A stretch of 64,000 nt of DNA from Methylobacterium sp. Leaf108 (GTDB lineage: Bacteria; Pseudomonadota; Alphaproteobacteria; Rhizobiales; Beijerinckiaceae). Within the stretch, counting starts at the first letter, position 1. Each line of letters opens with the position of its first letter. The position numbers and the translations under genes are program-made. A model generated the notes under the pieces. That model did not search any database. It was given only the letters and a program-made list of their open reading frames with translations, and was not told the DNA's origin. Of the stretch, positions 16,264-25,728 are shown one piece after another. Location: assembly GCF_001423265.1 (NCBI RefSeq), contig NZ_LMND01000031.1:1797-65796 (forward strand). The letters run 5' to 3'.

Positions 16264-18354
16264 ATGACAAACCCCGCACCGCCGTCGATCGACCCGCGTC
16301 CCACTCGCCAGGACCCCGACGACGATCCCCATCTCTGGCTCGAGGCGATCGAGGGCCCGGAGGCGATCGCCTGGGTCGAGGCCCGCAACGCCGAGACCCT
16401 GGCGCGGGTCTCCGATGCGACCATGGCCGCCGACGCCCGAGCCGCCCTGGCGATCCTCGACCGACCCGACAGGATTCCCCTCGTCGCTCGCCGCGGCGGC
16501 CTCCTCTACAACCTCTGGCGCGACGCCGAACACCCGCTCGGCCTGTGGCGGCGCACCGACGAGGCCGGCTACCGGGCCGGAACGCCGGCCTGGGAGGTCT
16601 TGATCGACCTCGACGCCCTGGCCGCGGCGGAGGGCATCGACTGGGTCTGGGCGGGCGCCACCGTCGTCACCGGCAGCCACGACCGCGCCCTGGTGAAGCT
16701 CAGCCGTGGCGGCGGCGACGCCGTCGTCATCCGCGAGTTCGACCTGGAGAGCCGCAGCTTCGTGGTAGACGGCTTCGTCCTGCCCGAGGCCAAGGGCTCG
16801 TGCGACTGGCTCGACCGCGACACCCTGATCCTGTCGAGCGCGCTGGGCGAGGGCATGGCCACGCGCGCAGGGTATGCCCGCACGGTGCGCCTGTGGGCGC
16901 GGGGCACCGACCCCCTCGCCGCGCCGATCCTGTTCGAGACCGCACAGGAGAACATGGGCCTGTGGGGCGGCGTCGAGCACGGAGGGTCGGCCGAGCGCGT
17001 GGTCTTCGCCGAGCGCACCGGCTTCTTCGACGGCTACGTCCATCTCGGCGACCGCACCGGGCCGACGGTTCGGCTGGACCTGCCCACCGATGCGGAGGTG
17101 GCGCTGCAGGGCGATCGTCTGGCCGTGCGCACCCGCACGGAGTGGACGCCCGGCGACCGCACCTTCGCGCCCGACACCGTGCTGGCCATCGGGCTCTCCG
17201 ACTTTCTCGACGGCGACCGGGGTTTCACCGTGCTCTGGCAGCCCTCCGAGCGGCGGGCGCTGCAGGGCATGTCCTGGGCGGGAGAGCGCCTGATCGTCGA
17301 CGCCCTCGACGACCTGCGCCCCGGCTACACCGTCCACGAATGGGTCGGGGGCGCCTGGACCTGCCGTCACCTGCCCGGCCTGCCCTCGATCGGCAGCGTC
17401 TCGGTCTGGCCCCTCGACGCGGAGCCGAGCGAGTCGGACGGGTCACTGCTGGCGATGGCGCAGGACCCGCTGACCCCGCCGACCCTGCTGTCGATCGCCC
17501 CGGACCTGTCGGCGCCCACGGTCCTGCGCACCACGCCGGCCGCCTTCGACACCTCCGGCCTGCGCGTCACCCGCCACGAGGCCGTCTCGGTGGACGGAAC
17601 CCGCATCCCCTACGTCCAGGTCGGGCCCGAGGAACGGACCGGGCAGGCGCCGGTGCATCTCTCCGCCTACGGCGGATTCCAGGTCTCGCTGCTGCCGACC
17701 TACCAGGCGGTGCTGGGCAAGCTCTGGCTGGAGAAGGGCGGCACCGGGGTGGTGGCCAACATCCGCGGCGGCGGCGAGTTCGGCACCCGCTGGCACCAGG
17801 CCGGGCGGCGCGAGGGCAAGGCCCTGGCGCACGAGGATTTCGCGGCGGTCGCCGCCGACCTCGTCGCCCGCGGCGTCACGCGGCCGGGGCGGATCGCGGC
17901 GCAGGGCGGCTCCAACGGCGGCCTGCTCATCGCCAACATGCTCACCCGCCACCCCGAACGGTTCGGGGCCCTGTTCTGCACCATCCCGCTCATCGACATG
18001 CGCCGCTACGCCAAGCTCCTGGCCGGCGCCAGCTGGATCGCCGAATACGGCGATCCCGACGATCCGGACGACTGGAGCTTCCTCGGCGCGATCTCGGCCT
18101 ACCACACGGCCGAGCCCGGCCGGCCCTACCCGCCGATCCTCATTGCCACCACCCGTCGCGACGACCGGGTCCATCCCGGCCACGCCCGCAAGATGGCCCA
18201 GAAGCTGCGGGCGATGGGCTACGATCCGGCCTTCTACGAGCCCGCCGCCGGCGGCCACGGCTACGGCAAGGACAACGCCGAGACGGCGAGCTTCCTCGCC
18301 CTCGGCATGGCGTTCCTGCGCCGCTCGATCGGCTGGGAGCCGGGGGCCGCCTGA
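16264..18354 (+). CDS. prolyl oligopeptidase family serine peptidase
   Basis: 696 aa, normal for S9A prolyl oligopeptidases. The N-terminal ~400 residues form the beta-propeller region starting DDDPHLWLEAIEGPEA. The C-terminal hydrolase has GGGEFGTRWHQAG, the nucleophile elbow GGSNGGLL with Ser550, an acidic TRRDDRVHPGHARKM and the His loop AAGGHGYGKDN with His665. No signal peptide is seen, so it is probably cytoplasmic, cleaving short proline-containing peptides. It starts 70 bp after the SRAP gene on the same strand and converges with the SDR at 18380. Confidence 0.92.
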   Translation: MTNPAPPSIDPRPTRQDPDDDPHLWLEAIEGPEAIAWVEARNAETLARVSDATMAADARAALAILDRPDRIPLVARRGGLLYNLWRDAEHPLGLWRRTDEAGYRAGTPAWEVLIDLDALAAAEGIDWVWAGATVVTGSHDRALVKLSRGGGDAVVIREFDLESRSFVVDGFVLPEAKGSCDWLDRDTLILSSALGEGMATRAGYARTVRLWARGTDPLAAPILFETAQENMGLWGGVEHGGSAERVVFAERTGFFDGYVHLGDRTGPTVRLDLPTDAEVALQGDRLAVRTRTEWTPGDRTFAPDTVLAIGLSDFLDGDRGFTVLWQPSERRALQGMSWAGERLIVDALDDLRPGYTVHEWVGGAWTCRHLPGLPSIGSVSVWPLDAEPSESDGSLLAMAQDPLTPPTLLSIAPDLSAPTVLRTTPAAFDTSGLRVTRHEAVSVDGTRIPYVQVGPEERTGQAPVHLSAYGGFQVSLLPTYQAVLGKLWLEKGGTGVVANIRGGGEFGTRWHQAGRREGKALAHEDFAAVAADLVARGVTRPGRIAAQGGSNGGLLIANMLTRHPERFGALFCTIPLIDMRRYAKLLAGASWIAEYGDPDDPDDWSFLGAISAYHTAEPGRPYPPILIATTRRDDRVHPGHARKMAQKLRAMGYDPAFYEPAAGGHGYGKDNAETASFLALGMAFLRRSIGWEPGAA

Positions 18355-18379
18355 GGGAGACCCGGCCGGCCGTCTCGGG

Positions 18380-19441
18380 TCAGGGGATGAGCCTGTCCGC
18401 GCGCAGCCGTGCGAAGAGCGCGAAGAACGCCTCGTCGGTGGCCTCGTAGGCGCTAAAGCCGAGGCGCCGGCTCTTGCTCATGTCGGTGACCACCTCGACC
18501 GGGCGGCCGAGGTCGCCATCGGTGTGCCATGGCGAGGCGAGGCGGCTCAGGTCCGCCTCCGCCAGCCCATGGCGGCGGGCGACCTCGGCCCAGATCGGAG
18601 CGTCCTGCGCCATCTGCTCGGTCAGCGGTCGCACCGTCCCGTCGAAGGGTGCCGGCGTCAGCCCGAACCACTCGGCGATGCGCCCCCACATCCAGCTCCA
18701 GCGGAAGACGTCGCCGTTGACGACGTTGAAGGCCTCGTCGGCGGCGGCCGGCGTGGTCGCGGCCCACAGGATCTGGCGCGCCAGGACCGAGGCGTCGGTC
18801 ATGTCGGTGAGCCCGTTCCATTGCACGGCCGAACCCGGAAACACGAACGGCCGACCGGTCTCCCGGCACAGGCTGGCGTAGACGGCCAGCGTCGTGCCCA
18901 TGTTCATGGCGTTGCCCACCGCCTTGCCGATGATCGTGTGCGGGCGGTGGACGCTCCAGGCAAAGCCGTCGCGCGCTGCGGCCTCGAACAGCGCATCCTC
19001 CTGCGCGTAGTAGAAGTTCGCCAGGTCGAGGCGGTCCTGGTCTTCCCGGAACGGCGTCGGCGGCAGGGTGCCGCTGCCGTAGGCCTCGAACGGACCGAGA
19101 TAGTGCTTGAGCCCCGTCACCAGGGCGACGTGGCGGACGCTGCCGGCGGGCGCCAAGGCCGCGAGAAGGTCGCGCACGGCATCGCCGTTGACGCGGACCA
19201 TCTCGGCCTCGGTCGGGCGGCGCATCCAGGTGGAGAGGACGACGAGGTCGGGCGAAAGCCCGGCCAATGCCCTGTCGAGGGAGGCCCGATCCTCGAGATC
19301 GGCGGTGACGGCGGCGACGCCGTCCTGCGCGACCGCTCGCCGGGCCAGGCCCGCCACCTCCCAACCCTCCGAGGCCAACAGGGCCGCGGCGGCCGAGCCG
19401 ACGATGCCGCTCACGCCGACGATCAATGCCGATTTCGTCAT
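18380..19441 (-). CDS. SDR-family reductase, PRISE (progesterone 5-beta-reductase/iridoid synthase)-like
   Basis: 353 aa extended SDR. ALIVGVSGIVGSAAAALL is the N-terminal NADPH loop. HVALVTGLKHYLGPFEAYG and NFYYAQEDALFEAA match the PRISE pattern with its catalytic Lys and Tyr (TGxKHYxGP and FYYxxED). SVHRPHTIIGKAVGNAMNMG is another family block. Bacterial PRISE-like enzymes reduce activated enones; the physiological substrate here is unknown. It converges with the prolyl oligopeptidase (25-bp gap). Confidence 0.85.
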   Translation of the reverse strand: MTKSALIVGVSGIVGSAAAALLASEGWEVAGLARRAVAQDGVAAVTADLEDRASLDRALAGLSPDLVVLSTWMRRPTEAEMVRVNGDAVRDLLAALAPAGSVRHVALVTGLKHYLGPFEAYGSGTLPPTPFREDQDRLDLANFYYAQEDALFEAAARDGFAWSVHRPHTIIGKAVGNAMNMGTTLAVYASLCRETGRPFVFPGSAVQWNGLTDMTDASVLARQILWAATTPAAADEAFNVVNGDVFRWSWMWGRIAEWFGLTPAPFDGTVRPLTEQMAQDAPIWAEVARRHGLAEADLSRLASPWHTDGDLGRPVEVVTDMSKSRRLGFSAYEATDEAFFALFARLRADRLIP

Positions 19442-19582
19442 GGGATCTTGCGACTTTCCCGGCCGCTCGGGCCGACACTTTTGGGGGAAGGGCCGGCGGC
19501 TCGGTGTCTCTCACGAAACTCCCGCCTCGCCGTCGCGAGCCGGAGGCGAACTCCCGGCGATGGGGAGTTGCGTGAGATGCAC

Positions 19583-20083
19583 TCAGGCGTCCGCCAGGGC
19601 GTTGGCCAGCTGGTCCTTCGACATCGTCGAGCGACCGGGGATGTTCTTGGCCCGGGCCGTCTTCAGAAGCTCGGCCTTCGTCGCTTCGCCTTTCCGCGCC
19701 GCGGCGGCGGTCTTGGCGACATCGTCCGGCTGCTTGGAGAACTGCTTGCCCTTGGCCGTATCGGCGCGCTTCTTGGCGGTGGAGCGGGCGTAGTCCTTGT
19801 CGGAGACCGCCTCGCGGGCGGCCTTGGGCAGGTAGCGCTCGCCGGTCTCGCCGCTCTTCTCGCCCGACTTGGTGTCCCACTCCTCGTCGGACCATTGCTT
19901 GAGGCTGTTGTCCTTCGTCTTCGCGCCCTCGTAGCCGCCGCCGGCCTCCTTGTAGGCCTTGGTCGCGGCCTGGGCCTTGCGTGCAGACCATTGCCCGGGC
20001 TTGCCGCCCTTGGACGAGGCGGTCACCTCGTCCTTGACCTTCTCCCAGAGCTTAGGGTCCGACTTCTCAGCTGTCGTCGACAT
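19583..20083 (-). CDS. DUF5872-like protein with a C-terminal SAP/Rho-N-type motif
   Basis: 166 aa, very Lys/Ala-rich and probably basic. The first ~90 residues ([55 protein letters not shown]) resemble DUF5872. The last ~35 residues ([32 protein letters not shown]) resemble the helix-extended-helix SAP/Rho N-terminal fold, which binds nucleic acid. A DNA- or RNA-associated role is therefore an inference. The ATG at 20083 was chosen over an upstream frame of 23 atypical residues. Confidence 0.78.
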   Translation of the reverse strand: MSTTAEKSDPKLWEKVKDEVTASSKGGKPGQWSARKAQAATKAYKEAGGGYEGAKTKDNSLKQWSDEEWDTKSGEKSGETGERYLPKAAREAVSDKDYARSTAKKRADTAKGKQFSKQPDDVAKTAAAARKGEATKAELLKTARAKNIPGRSTMSKDQLANALADA

Positions 20084-20279
20084 GTCGCGCCTCGTCTCAC
20101 CCGCTGACAACCGCCGACCGCGACGCGCCGTTCCGCCGGGCCCTGTGGACACGGCACCGTCATCAGGATGTCGAAGAGTTGTCCCAAGGCGGCATGTTGA
20201 CAGGGAAGCTGGCCGCCATCACGTGGCGCCTCACGCCCGGCGTCGGCGCTTTCCTTCGCCAAACCCAGGACGTTTCCTC

Positions 20280-21215
20280 ATGAGCGCGACCCGCAGCGGC
20301 ACACCCACGGTCTTCATCGACGGCGAGGCGGGCACCACCGGCCTCGGCATCCGCGAGCGGCTGGAGCGGGACGGGCGCGTCGCCCTCAAAAGCATCCCGC
20401 ACGAGAGCCGCAAGGACGTCGCCGTCAAGCGCGCCCTGATGGAGGCGGTCGACCTCGTCGTCCTGTGCCTGCCCGACGAGGCCGCCCGCGAGACGGTGGC
20501 GCTCGCCGACACCATGCCCGGCGGCGGCCCCCGCCTCCTCGATGCGAGCACCGCGCACCGGGTCGACCCCGATTGGGCCTATGGGTTCGCCGAACTCCAC
20601 AAGGCCCAAGCCGACGTCATCCGCGCCGCGCGCCGCGTGGCCAATCCCGGTTGCTATCCCACCGGCGCCATCGGGCTGATCCGGCCGCTGGTGGAGGCGG
20701 GGCTGATCCCGTCCGACCACGCGCTCAGCATCAACGCGGTCAGCGGCTACAGCGGCGGCGGCAAATCGATGATCGAGAACTACGAGGCGGGCAAGGGTGC
20801 GCCGTTCCTGCTCTACGGGCTCGGCCTCGACCACAAGCACCTGCCCGAGACCCAGGCCTACAGCCTGCTGACCCGCCGCCCGATCTTCATCCCCTCGGTG
20901 GGCGACTTCCGCCAGGGCATGCTGGTGAGCGTGCCCCTCCACCTCGACACCCTGCCCGGGCACCCGAGCGTGGCCGCGATCGAGGCCGCGCTCGCCGCGT
21001 ATTACGACGGCTGCGACCTCGTGAGCGTGATCCCGACCGCGGGCACCGACCGCATCGAGCCGGAAGCCCTCAACGACACCGACCGGCTGGAGCTGCGGGT
21101 GTTCGGCTCCGAGGGCGCCCGCCAGGCCCTCCTCGTCGCCCGCCTCGACAATCTCGGGAAGGGCGCCTCGGGCGCGGCCGTGCAGAACCTCGGATTGATG
21201 CTCGGCCTCGACTGA
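20280..21215 (+). CDS. argC: N-acetyl-gamma-glutamyl-phosphate reductase, short (type 2) form
   Basis: 311 aa, the length of AGPR type 2. [17 protein letters not shown] is the nucleotide-binding start, [14 protein letters not shown] holds the catalytic Cys125, and [10 protein letters not shown] contributes the catalytic His. [19 protein letters not shown] is also conserved. It reduces N-acetylglutamyl phosphate to the semialdehyde in arginine biosynthesis, supplying the substrate for ArgD (gene at 42148). The ATG at 20280 gives the family N-terminus; a longer in-frame reading from 19959 overlaps the divergent DUF5872 gene and is rejected. Confidence 0.96.
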   Translation: MSATRSGTPTVFIDGEAGTTGLGIRERLERDGRVALKSIPHESRKDVAVKRALMEAVDLVVLCLPDEAARETVALADTMPGGGPRLLDASTAHRVDPDWAYGFAELHKAQADVIRAARRVANPGCYPTGAIGLIRPLVEAGLIPSDHALSINAVSGYSGGGKSMIENYEAGKGAPFLLYGLGLDHKHLPETQAYSLLTRRPIFIPSVGDFRQGMLVSVPLHLDTLPGHPSVAAIEAALAAYYDGCDLVSVIPTAGTDRIEPEALNDTDRLELRVFGSEGARQALLVARLDNLGKGASGAAVQNLGLMLGLD

Positions 21216-21325
21216 CCGATCCGCTTCGTCTCGGATGCCGCTTCGCCGTCACGGGATCGCGGATTGACGCCGCACCCGTCGAAGGGTCACGCTCGACCAC
21301 CGTATCCGGGGAGACGACGCCAACG

Positions 21326-21796
21326 ATGTCCGAGACACGCCCGCCGCTGCCGCCCTTCACCGCCGAGACCGCCGCCAAGAAGGCACGCGGCGCCGAGGAC
21401 GCCTGGAACACCCGCGACCCCGAGCGGGTGTCCCTCGCCTATACGACCGACTCCTGGTGGCGGAACCGCTCGGAGTTCCTGAGCGGGCGCGAGGCCATCG
21501 TCGCGTTCCTCACGGCCAAATGGCGGCGGGAACACGCGTACCGCCTGATCAAGGAGGTCTGGGCCTTCCACGAGAACCGAATCGCGGCGCGCTTCGCCTA
21601 CGAGTGGCACGACGAGGCCGGGCAATGGTTCCGCTCGCACGGCAACGAGCAGTGGGAGTTCACCGAGGCCGGACTGATGCGCCGCCGCGAGGCCAGCATC
21701 AACGACGTCGCCATCCGCGACGCTGAGCGCAAGTTCCATTGGGAGCACGGTCCTCGCCCGAGCGATCACCCCGGTTTGTCCGACCTCGGGCTGTAG
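21326..21796 (+). CDS. DUF1348 / NTF2-like family protein
   Basis: 156 aa. The sequence [20 protein letters not shown] and then [40 protein letters not shown] and [19 protein letters not shown] is characteristic of DUF1348, an NTF2-like (SnoaL) alpha+beta cone fold. The N-terminal basic/acidic helix and the W/F-lined pocket suggest small-molecule binding, but no reaction is established. The ATG at 21326 lies 110 bp after argC, same strand. Confidence 0.85.
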   Translation: MSETRPPLPPFTAETAAKKARGAEDAWNTRDPERVSLAYTTDSWWRNRSEFLSGREAIVAFLTAKWRREHAYRLIKEVWAFHENRIAARFAYEWHDEAGQWFRSHGNEQWEFTEAGLMRRREASINDVAIRDAERKFHWEHGPRPSDHPGLSDLGL

Positions 21797-22509
21797 GGCG
21801 GCCCCGCCGGCGCGGGCGGCGCCCGGAGCCGGGTTCGATAAAGCCGCGGCCGGACCCTGACTAGAACCTGCTCTCTGTGAGTAACGCCGGGCGAGATGCT
21901 TGGGCTCTGCCACGCATCTCGCCCGAGGATATCGTGCGCGGCCGGCGTGCCCGGGCAGGCTGCCGGAGCCTCGGACGACCGGGCCGCCCCCTTTGTGTCC
22001 GGTCGTCGGACACGCGCGCCAAAGTCCTCCTATGTGATTGCCGGCCCGGTCGAATCACCCGAACGTGATGGATCTCCCGAGGGGTCAGCATCGCACGGCA
22101 CGCGGCTGGAACGCCGTCCGCGACGGCCGCACGACATCCGCTCGCGGCGGGCGCGGCGCGCGTGGCGGCGAGCCGCGACACGCGGCCCGACCTGCGGGGA
22201 CGATGGCCGTTTTCCGTCCCCGCACCGGACCGGATCTGCTTGTGCACAACCATTCCGAATCGGTCTTACGTCGATTTCGCTCGCTTCGAACCTCCGGGAC
22301 GACCGCTTACGACCAGATGCACTCGGACCATCACGGCAACCACTGCGTGATCGACCGAACTGCCGCAGGCTCGATCGCCAAAATCCTGCTCTCAAACCCA
22401 AGCAACCACGGAAAACTTCTGTCCGATGGTCATTACAACTTGCTAACATCTCGAACTGAGCTTACGGTGCGAGATATCGTAGATCCGACACGTTAATGGT
22501 ACCATCATC
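21797..22509. other. 713-bp region without a supported gene; mucR leader
   Basis: No open frame here shows family features on either strand. The right third (about 22220-22509) is noticeably richer in A+T than the flanks, fitting a promoter zone of mucR. That would also suit autoregulation, since MucR proteins favour AT-rich sites. A GGTTCGATAAAG motif (21832-21843 region) recurs near 35893 on the other strand. An untranslated RNA cannot be excluded. Confidence 0.45.
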
Positions 22510-23037
22510 ATGATCAGCATCGACAGCGACGGCAGCCGCCTCATCACTCTGACGGCCGACATCGTCTCCGCGTATGTCAGCAACAACCACGTCCAGAGCG
22601 CGGAGCTGCCGAAGCTCCTCAGCGATGTTCATGACGCCATCCGCAGCGTCAGCGGCATCGGCGCCCCGGCCGTCGAGGCCGGCCCGCCCAAGGCGACGCC
22701 CCCGGAAATTCGCCGGTCCGTCTCGAACGAATATCTGATCAGTTTCGAGGACGGAAAACAGTACAAGACCCTGCGTCGCCACCTGACCCTGCGCGGCCTC
22801 ACGCCCGAGCAGTACCGCGTGAAGTGGGGCCTGCCGCCCGACTACCCGATGACGTCGGCGGCCTATTCCGAGCAGCGGTCGGAACTCGCCCGCGCCCTCG
22901 GCCTCGGCCAGCAGCGTCGCAAGAGCCTGCCCAAGGCGATCCTGGTCGAGCCCGCTGCGTCCGAGGCCGCGCCGGCCATGGACATCGTCCCCGAGAAGAA
23001 GCGCCGCGTATCGCGTAAAGCCCAGGCCGCCGCCTGA
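22510..23037 (+). CDS. MucR/Ros-family transcriptional regulator with degenerate zinc finger
   Basis: 175 aa. The N-terminal ~50 residues (LTADIVSAYVSNNHVQSAEL, PKLLSDVHDAI) are the MucR oligomerisation region. Residues ~74-135 are the Ros-type DNA-binding domain: EYLISFEDGKQYKTLRRHLT, then LTPEQYRVKWGLPPDYPM and LARALGLGQQRRK. The canonical Cys-x2-Asp...His-x4-His ligands are incomplete: Ser78 stands in place of Cys, Asp81 and His91 remain, and the second His is Arg95 with a one-residue shortening. Zinc-less Ros/MucR relatives that still bind DNA are known in Mesorhizobium. Likely a global regulator; a strong hairpin follows the stop. Confidence 0.9.
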   Translation: MISIDSDGSRLITLTADIVSAYVSNNHVQSAELPKLLSDVHDAIRSVSGIGAPAVEAGPPKATPPEIRRSVSNEYLISFEDGKQYKTLRRHLTLRGLTPEQYRVKWGLPPDYPMTSAAYSEQRSELARALGLGQQRRKSLPKAILVEPAASEAAPAMDIVPEKKRRVSRKAQAAA

Positions 23038-23068
23038 TCCGTACCGCCCGACCCGACAGGGCGGCCAC

Positions 23069-23108
23069 CGTCGATGCCCGCCCGACAGCCGTCGGGCGGG
23101 CATCGACG
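23069..23108 (+). terminator. long hairpin after the mucR-like gene
   Basis: An 18-bp perfect stem begins CGTCGATGCCCGCCCGAC (23069-23086) and closes over an AGCC loop with its complement (23091-23108). It lies 31 bp after the stop. No T tract follows. Confidence 0.7.
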
Positions 23109-23252
23109 TGTCTTGCGGCTCCGGCTCGCACCGAGGCGGTGCGGGGCGCCGCCATCACGAAAGGGTTACGGCAGGGAGCCTCGCCATTCATGCTGCGTTG
23201 CAACATGAATGTCCGGCGTCGCTGAAGCGCGGCGCCACCGGCTGAGGCGTCC

Positions 23253-24443
23253 ATGCTGTCCCGTCCGCTCCTCGCCCTCTCGGGGGCCTCCTTCGCCATC
23301 GGCACCACCGAATTCGTCATCATGGGCCTGCTGCCCGAGGTGGCGGAGAGCTTCGCGGTGAGCGTTCCCCAGGCGGGCCTCCTGGTCTCCGGCTATGCGC
23401 TCGGCGTGGCGGTGGGCGCACCGATCGTGGCGATCGCCACGGCACGCCTGCCGCGCAAGACCGCGCTCCTCGCCCTGATGGCGATCTTCCTCGTGGGCAA
23501 CCTCGGCTGCGCCGTGGCTCCGACCTACGGGCTGCTGATGCTGGCGCGGGTCGTCACGGCCTTCGCGCACGGCGCCTTCTTCGGCATCGGCGCGGTGGTG
23601 GCCTCCAACCTGGTGCCGCGCCACCAGCGCACCCAGGCCGTGGCGCTGATGTTCACCGGCCTCACCCTCGCCAACGTGCTCGGCGTTCCCTTCGGCACCG
23701 CGCTCGGACAGGCGATGGGCTGGCGCTCGACCTTCTGGGCGGTCTTCGGCATCGGCCTCGCCGCGGCCGCCGCCATTGCGGCATCGGTACCCTCCGGCCT
23801 TCCGGGGTCCTTCGGCGGCCTCGCCGGGGAGTTCCGCTCCCTGCGGCGCTGGGAGGTGCTGCGGCCGATGCTGGTGAGCGTGCTGGCCTCGGTCAGCCTG
23901 TTTTGCGTCTTCACCTACATCACACCGCTGCTGCGCAGCCGGAGCGGCCTGACGCCGGGGGAGGTGACCGGGGCCCTGTTGATCTTCGGGATCGGACTGA
24001 CGCTGGGCAACCTCGCCGGCGGGCGCCTGGCCGACAGGCGGATGTCGGCCACCATCGTGGGCGGCTTTGCCGGGCTGGTGGCGGTGCTGGTGCTGTTCGC
24101 CTTCACCAGCCGGGCGGCATGGCCGGCGGTGATGACCCTGCCGCTCTGGGGCGCGCTGGTGTTCGCCCTGGTCTCGCCGCTGCAGATCTGGGTGGTGGAG
24201 GCGGCCAGCGACGCCCCCAACCTCGCCTCCACCCTCAACCAGGGGGCGTTCAACCTCGGCAACGCCGCCGGGGCGGCCCTGGGCGGAGCCGCGCTGAGCC
24301 TGGGATTCGGCTACGGGACGCTGCCGTGGATCGGCGCCGCGGTCGCCGCGGCGGCCCTCGCCCTCACCCTCTCGGGTCGCGTCGGCGTCGCGTCACCGGA
24401 CGGCGAGGGCGCCTTCGACGCCGCGCCGGCGGCGCGGGGATGA
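23253..24443 (+). CDS. MFS transporter, AraJ/DHA1-type exporter
   Basis: 396 aa with about 12 hydrophobic spans. The first span region FAIGTTEFVIMGLLPEVA, the motif-A-like loop ATARLPRKTALLALM, and motif C-like GLTLANVLGVPFGTALG identify a DHA1 drug/sugar proton antiporter of the AraJ/YdhP kind. Substrate unknown; efflux is the family norm. The ATG at 23253 lies in a moderate leader of ~145 bp after the mucR hairpin, so it probably has its own promoter. Confidence 0.88.
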   Translation: MLSRPLLALSGASFAIGTTEFVIMGLLPEVAESFAVSVPQAGLLVSGYALGVAVGAPIVAIATARLPRKTALLALMAIFLVGNLGCAVAPTYGLLMLARVVTAFAHGAFFGIGAVVASNLVPRHQRTQAVALMFTGLTLANVLGVPFGTALGQAMGWRSTFWAVFGIGLAAAAAIAASVPSGLPGSFGGLAGEFRSLRRWEVLRPMLVSVLASVSLFCVFTYITPLLRSRSGLTPGEVTGALLIFGIGLTLGNLAGGRLADRRMSATIVGGFAGLVAVLVLFAFTSRAAWPAVMTLPLWGALVFALVSPLQIWVVEAASDAPNLASTLNQGAFNLGNAAGAALGGAALSLGFGYGTLPWIGAAVAAAALALTLSGRVGVASPDGEGAFDAAPAARG

Positions 24444-24659
24444 TCCCCCGCCGATCCGACAGGCCCGGATCGTGCAAGCGACGGGGGCAAGGCGGCGCGG
24501 GATCGCCCGGCCGGAACGCATCCTCCCGGCCCGGCGTCTCCTGAACGACGCGCGACGCCGGTCAACTCCCTCGTCCCTAGACCCTCACGTCCCCTTGTCC
24601 CTATTGCCTCGAAGACCCCATCGTCCCGCCGCACCCTCATCGAGATCGAGTCCGACACC

Positions 24660-25472
24660 ATGAAAATCCGCACCGGCTACGCCATCACCTACGACACGGC
24701 ACAGCCGACGCCGATGACGCTGATGCTCGACGTGCATCCCTCCCGGGTCCACGACCTGCTGTCGCCGCAGACGATGACCATCGATCCGCCGGTGCCGGCG
24801 CACAAATACCTCGATCCCTTCGGCAACACCTGCACCCGCATCCTGGCCCCGGGCGGGCGCATCACGGTCTCGGCGGATTTCACGGTCCGGGATTCGGGCG
24901 AGCTCGACCCGTACGTGCCCGACGCCCGCCAGCACCCGGTGCAGGATCTGCCCGACGAGGTGATGCAGTTCCTCCTCGGCAGCCGCTACTGCGACACCGA
25001 TCGGCTCTCCAACGTCGCCTGGTCGCTGTTCGGCGGCACGCCCGAGGGCTGGGCGCGGGTGCAGGCGATCTGCGACCACGTCCACGACCACATCAAGTTC
25101 GACTACCAGCAGGCCGACGCCACCCGCAGCGCCTCGCAGGGCTACGAGCAGCGGCTCGGCGTCTGCCGCGACTATGCCCATCTCGCCGTCACGTTCTGCC
25201 GCTGCATGAACATCCCGGCCCGCTACTGCACCGGCTACCTCGGCGACTTCGGCGTGCCCCTGACGCCGCCGATGGATTTCTCGGCCTGGTTCGAGGTCTA
25301 CCTCGGCGGGCAGTGGCACACCTTCGATGCGCGCAACAACATCCGCCGCATCGGCCGCATCGTCATCGCCCGCGGGCGCGACGCCACCGACGTCGCCATC
25401 TCCACGAGCTTCAACACCGCGCTCCTCGTGAGCTTCGACGTCCATACCGACGATGTGACCGACGAGGCTTGA
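24660..25472 (+). CDS. transglutaminase-like domain protein
   Basis: 270 aa. An N-terminal beta-rich half (MKIRTGYAITYDTAQPTPMT, LDVHPSR) precedes a transglutaminase-like core with the triad visible: Cys169 in RLGVCRDYAHLAV, His220 in GGQWHTFDARNN and Asp223. Arg189-x-C190 in NIPARYCTGYLG is also typical. Bacterial members usually act as cysteine proteases or amidases rather than crosslinkers, often with a circularly related bacterial N-terminal domain. No signal peptide is visible. Stands alone, with ~215 bp upstream and 256 bp downstream. Confidence 0.88.
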   Translation: MKIRTGYAITYDTAQPTPMTLMLDVHPSRVHDLLSPQTMTIDPPVPAHKYLDPFGNTCTRILAPGGRITVSADFTVRDSGELDPYVPDARQHPVQDLPDEVMQFLLGSRYCDTDRLSNVAWSLFGGTPEGWARVQAICDHVHDHIKFDYQQADATRSASQGYEQRLGVCRDYAHLAVTFCRCMNIPARYCTGYLGDFGVPLTPPMDFSAWFEVYLGGQWHTFDARNNIRRIGRIVIARGRDATDVAISTSFNTALLVSFDVHTDDVTDEA

Positions 25473-25728
25473 GAAAAGAACGGCCTTGCTCCACCGTCAT
25501 CGCGGTGGGGAATATTCTCGTCGAAAGCCGGACAACAAAAGTAACCGGTTCCTTTGACGAGGACACGACCCTGCGGGATCATGCGGCAGTCGATCGAATG
25601 ACTGTCCATCTCAACCCCGCGACCGGTGCTCGTCTGCCGATATCGCTCGTCCGGACGCTCCTTCACGGTGCGGACGGGCAGGCGCGGACGAGACCCCGGC
25701 GGCGGCGCGAGCCGCAGGAGCCTCCGCC

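Noticed and set aside
22030..22496. Overlapping plus- and minus-strand frames upstream of mucR
   Set aside because: Arg/Ser-rich translations without domains, no ribosome sites, in an AT-shifted leader.
25473..25728. Sigma-54 promoter upstream of sfnG
   Set aside because: I looked for a GG-N10-GC -24/-12 element with TGGCAC...TTGC character and found no convincing match, although sfn genes are sigma-54 controlled in pseudomonads.
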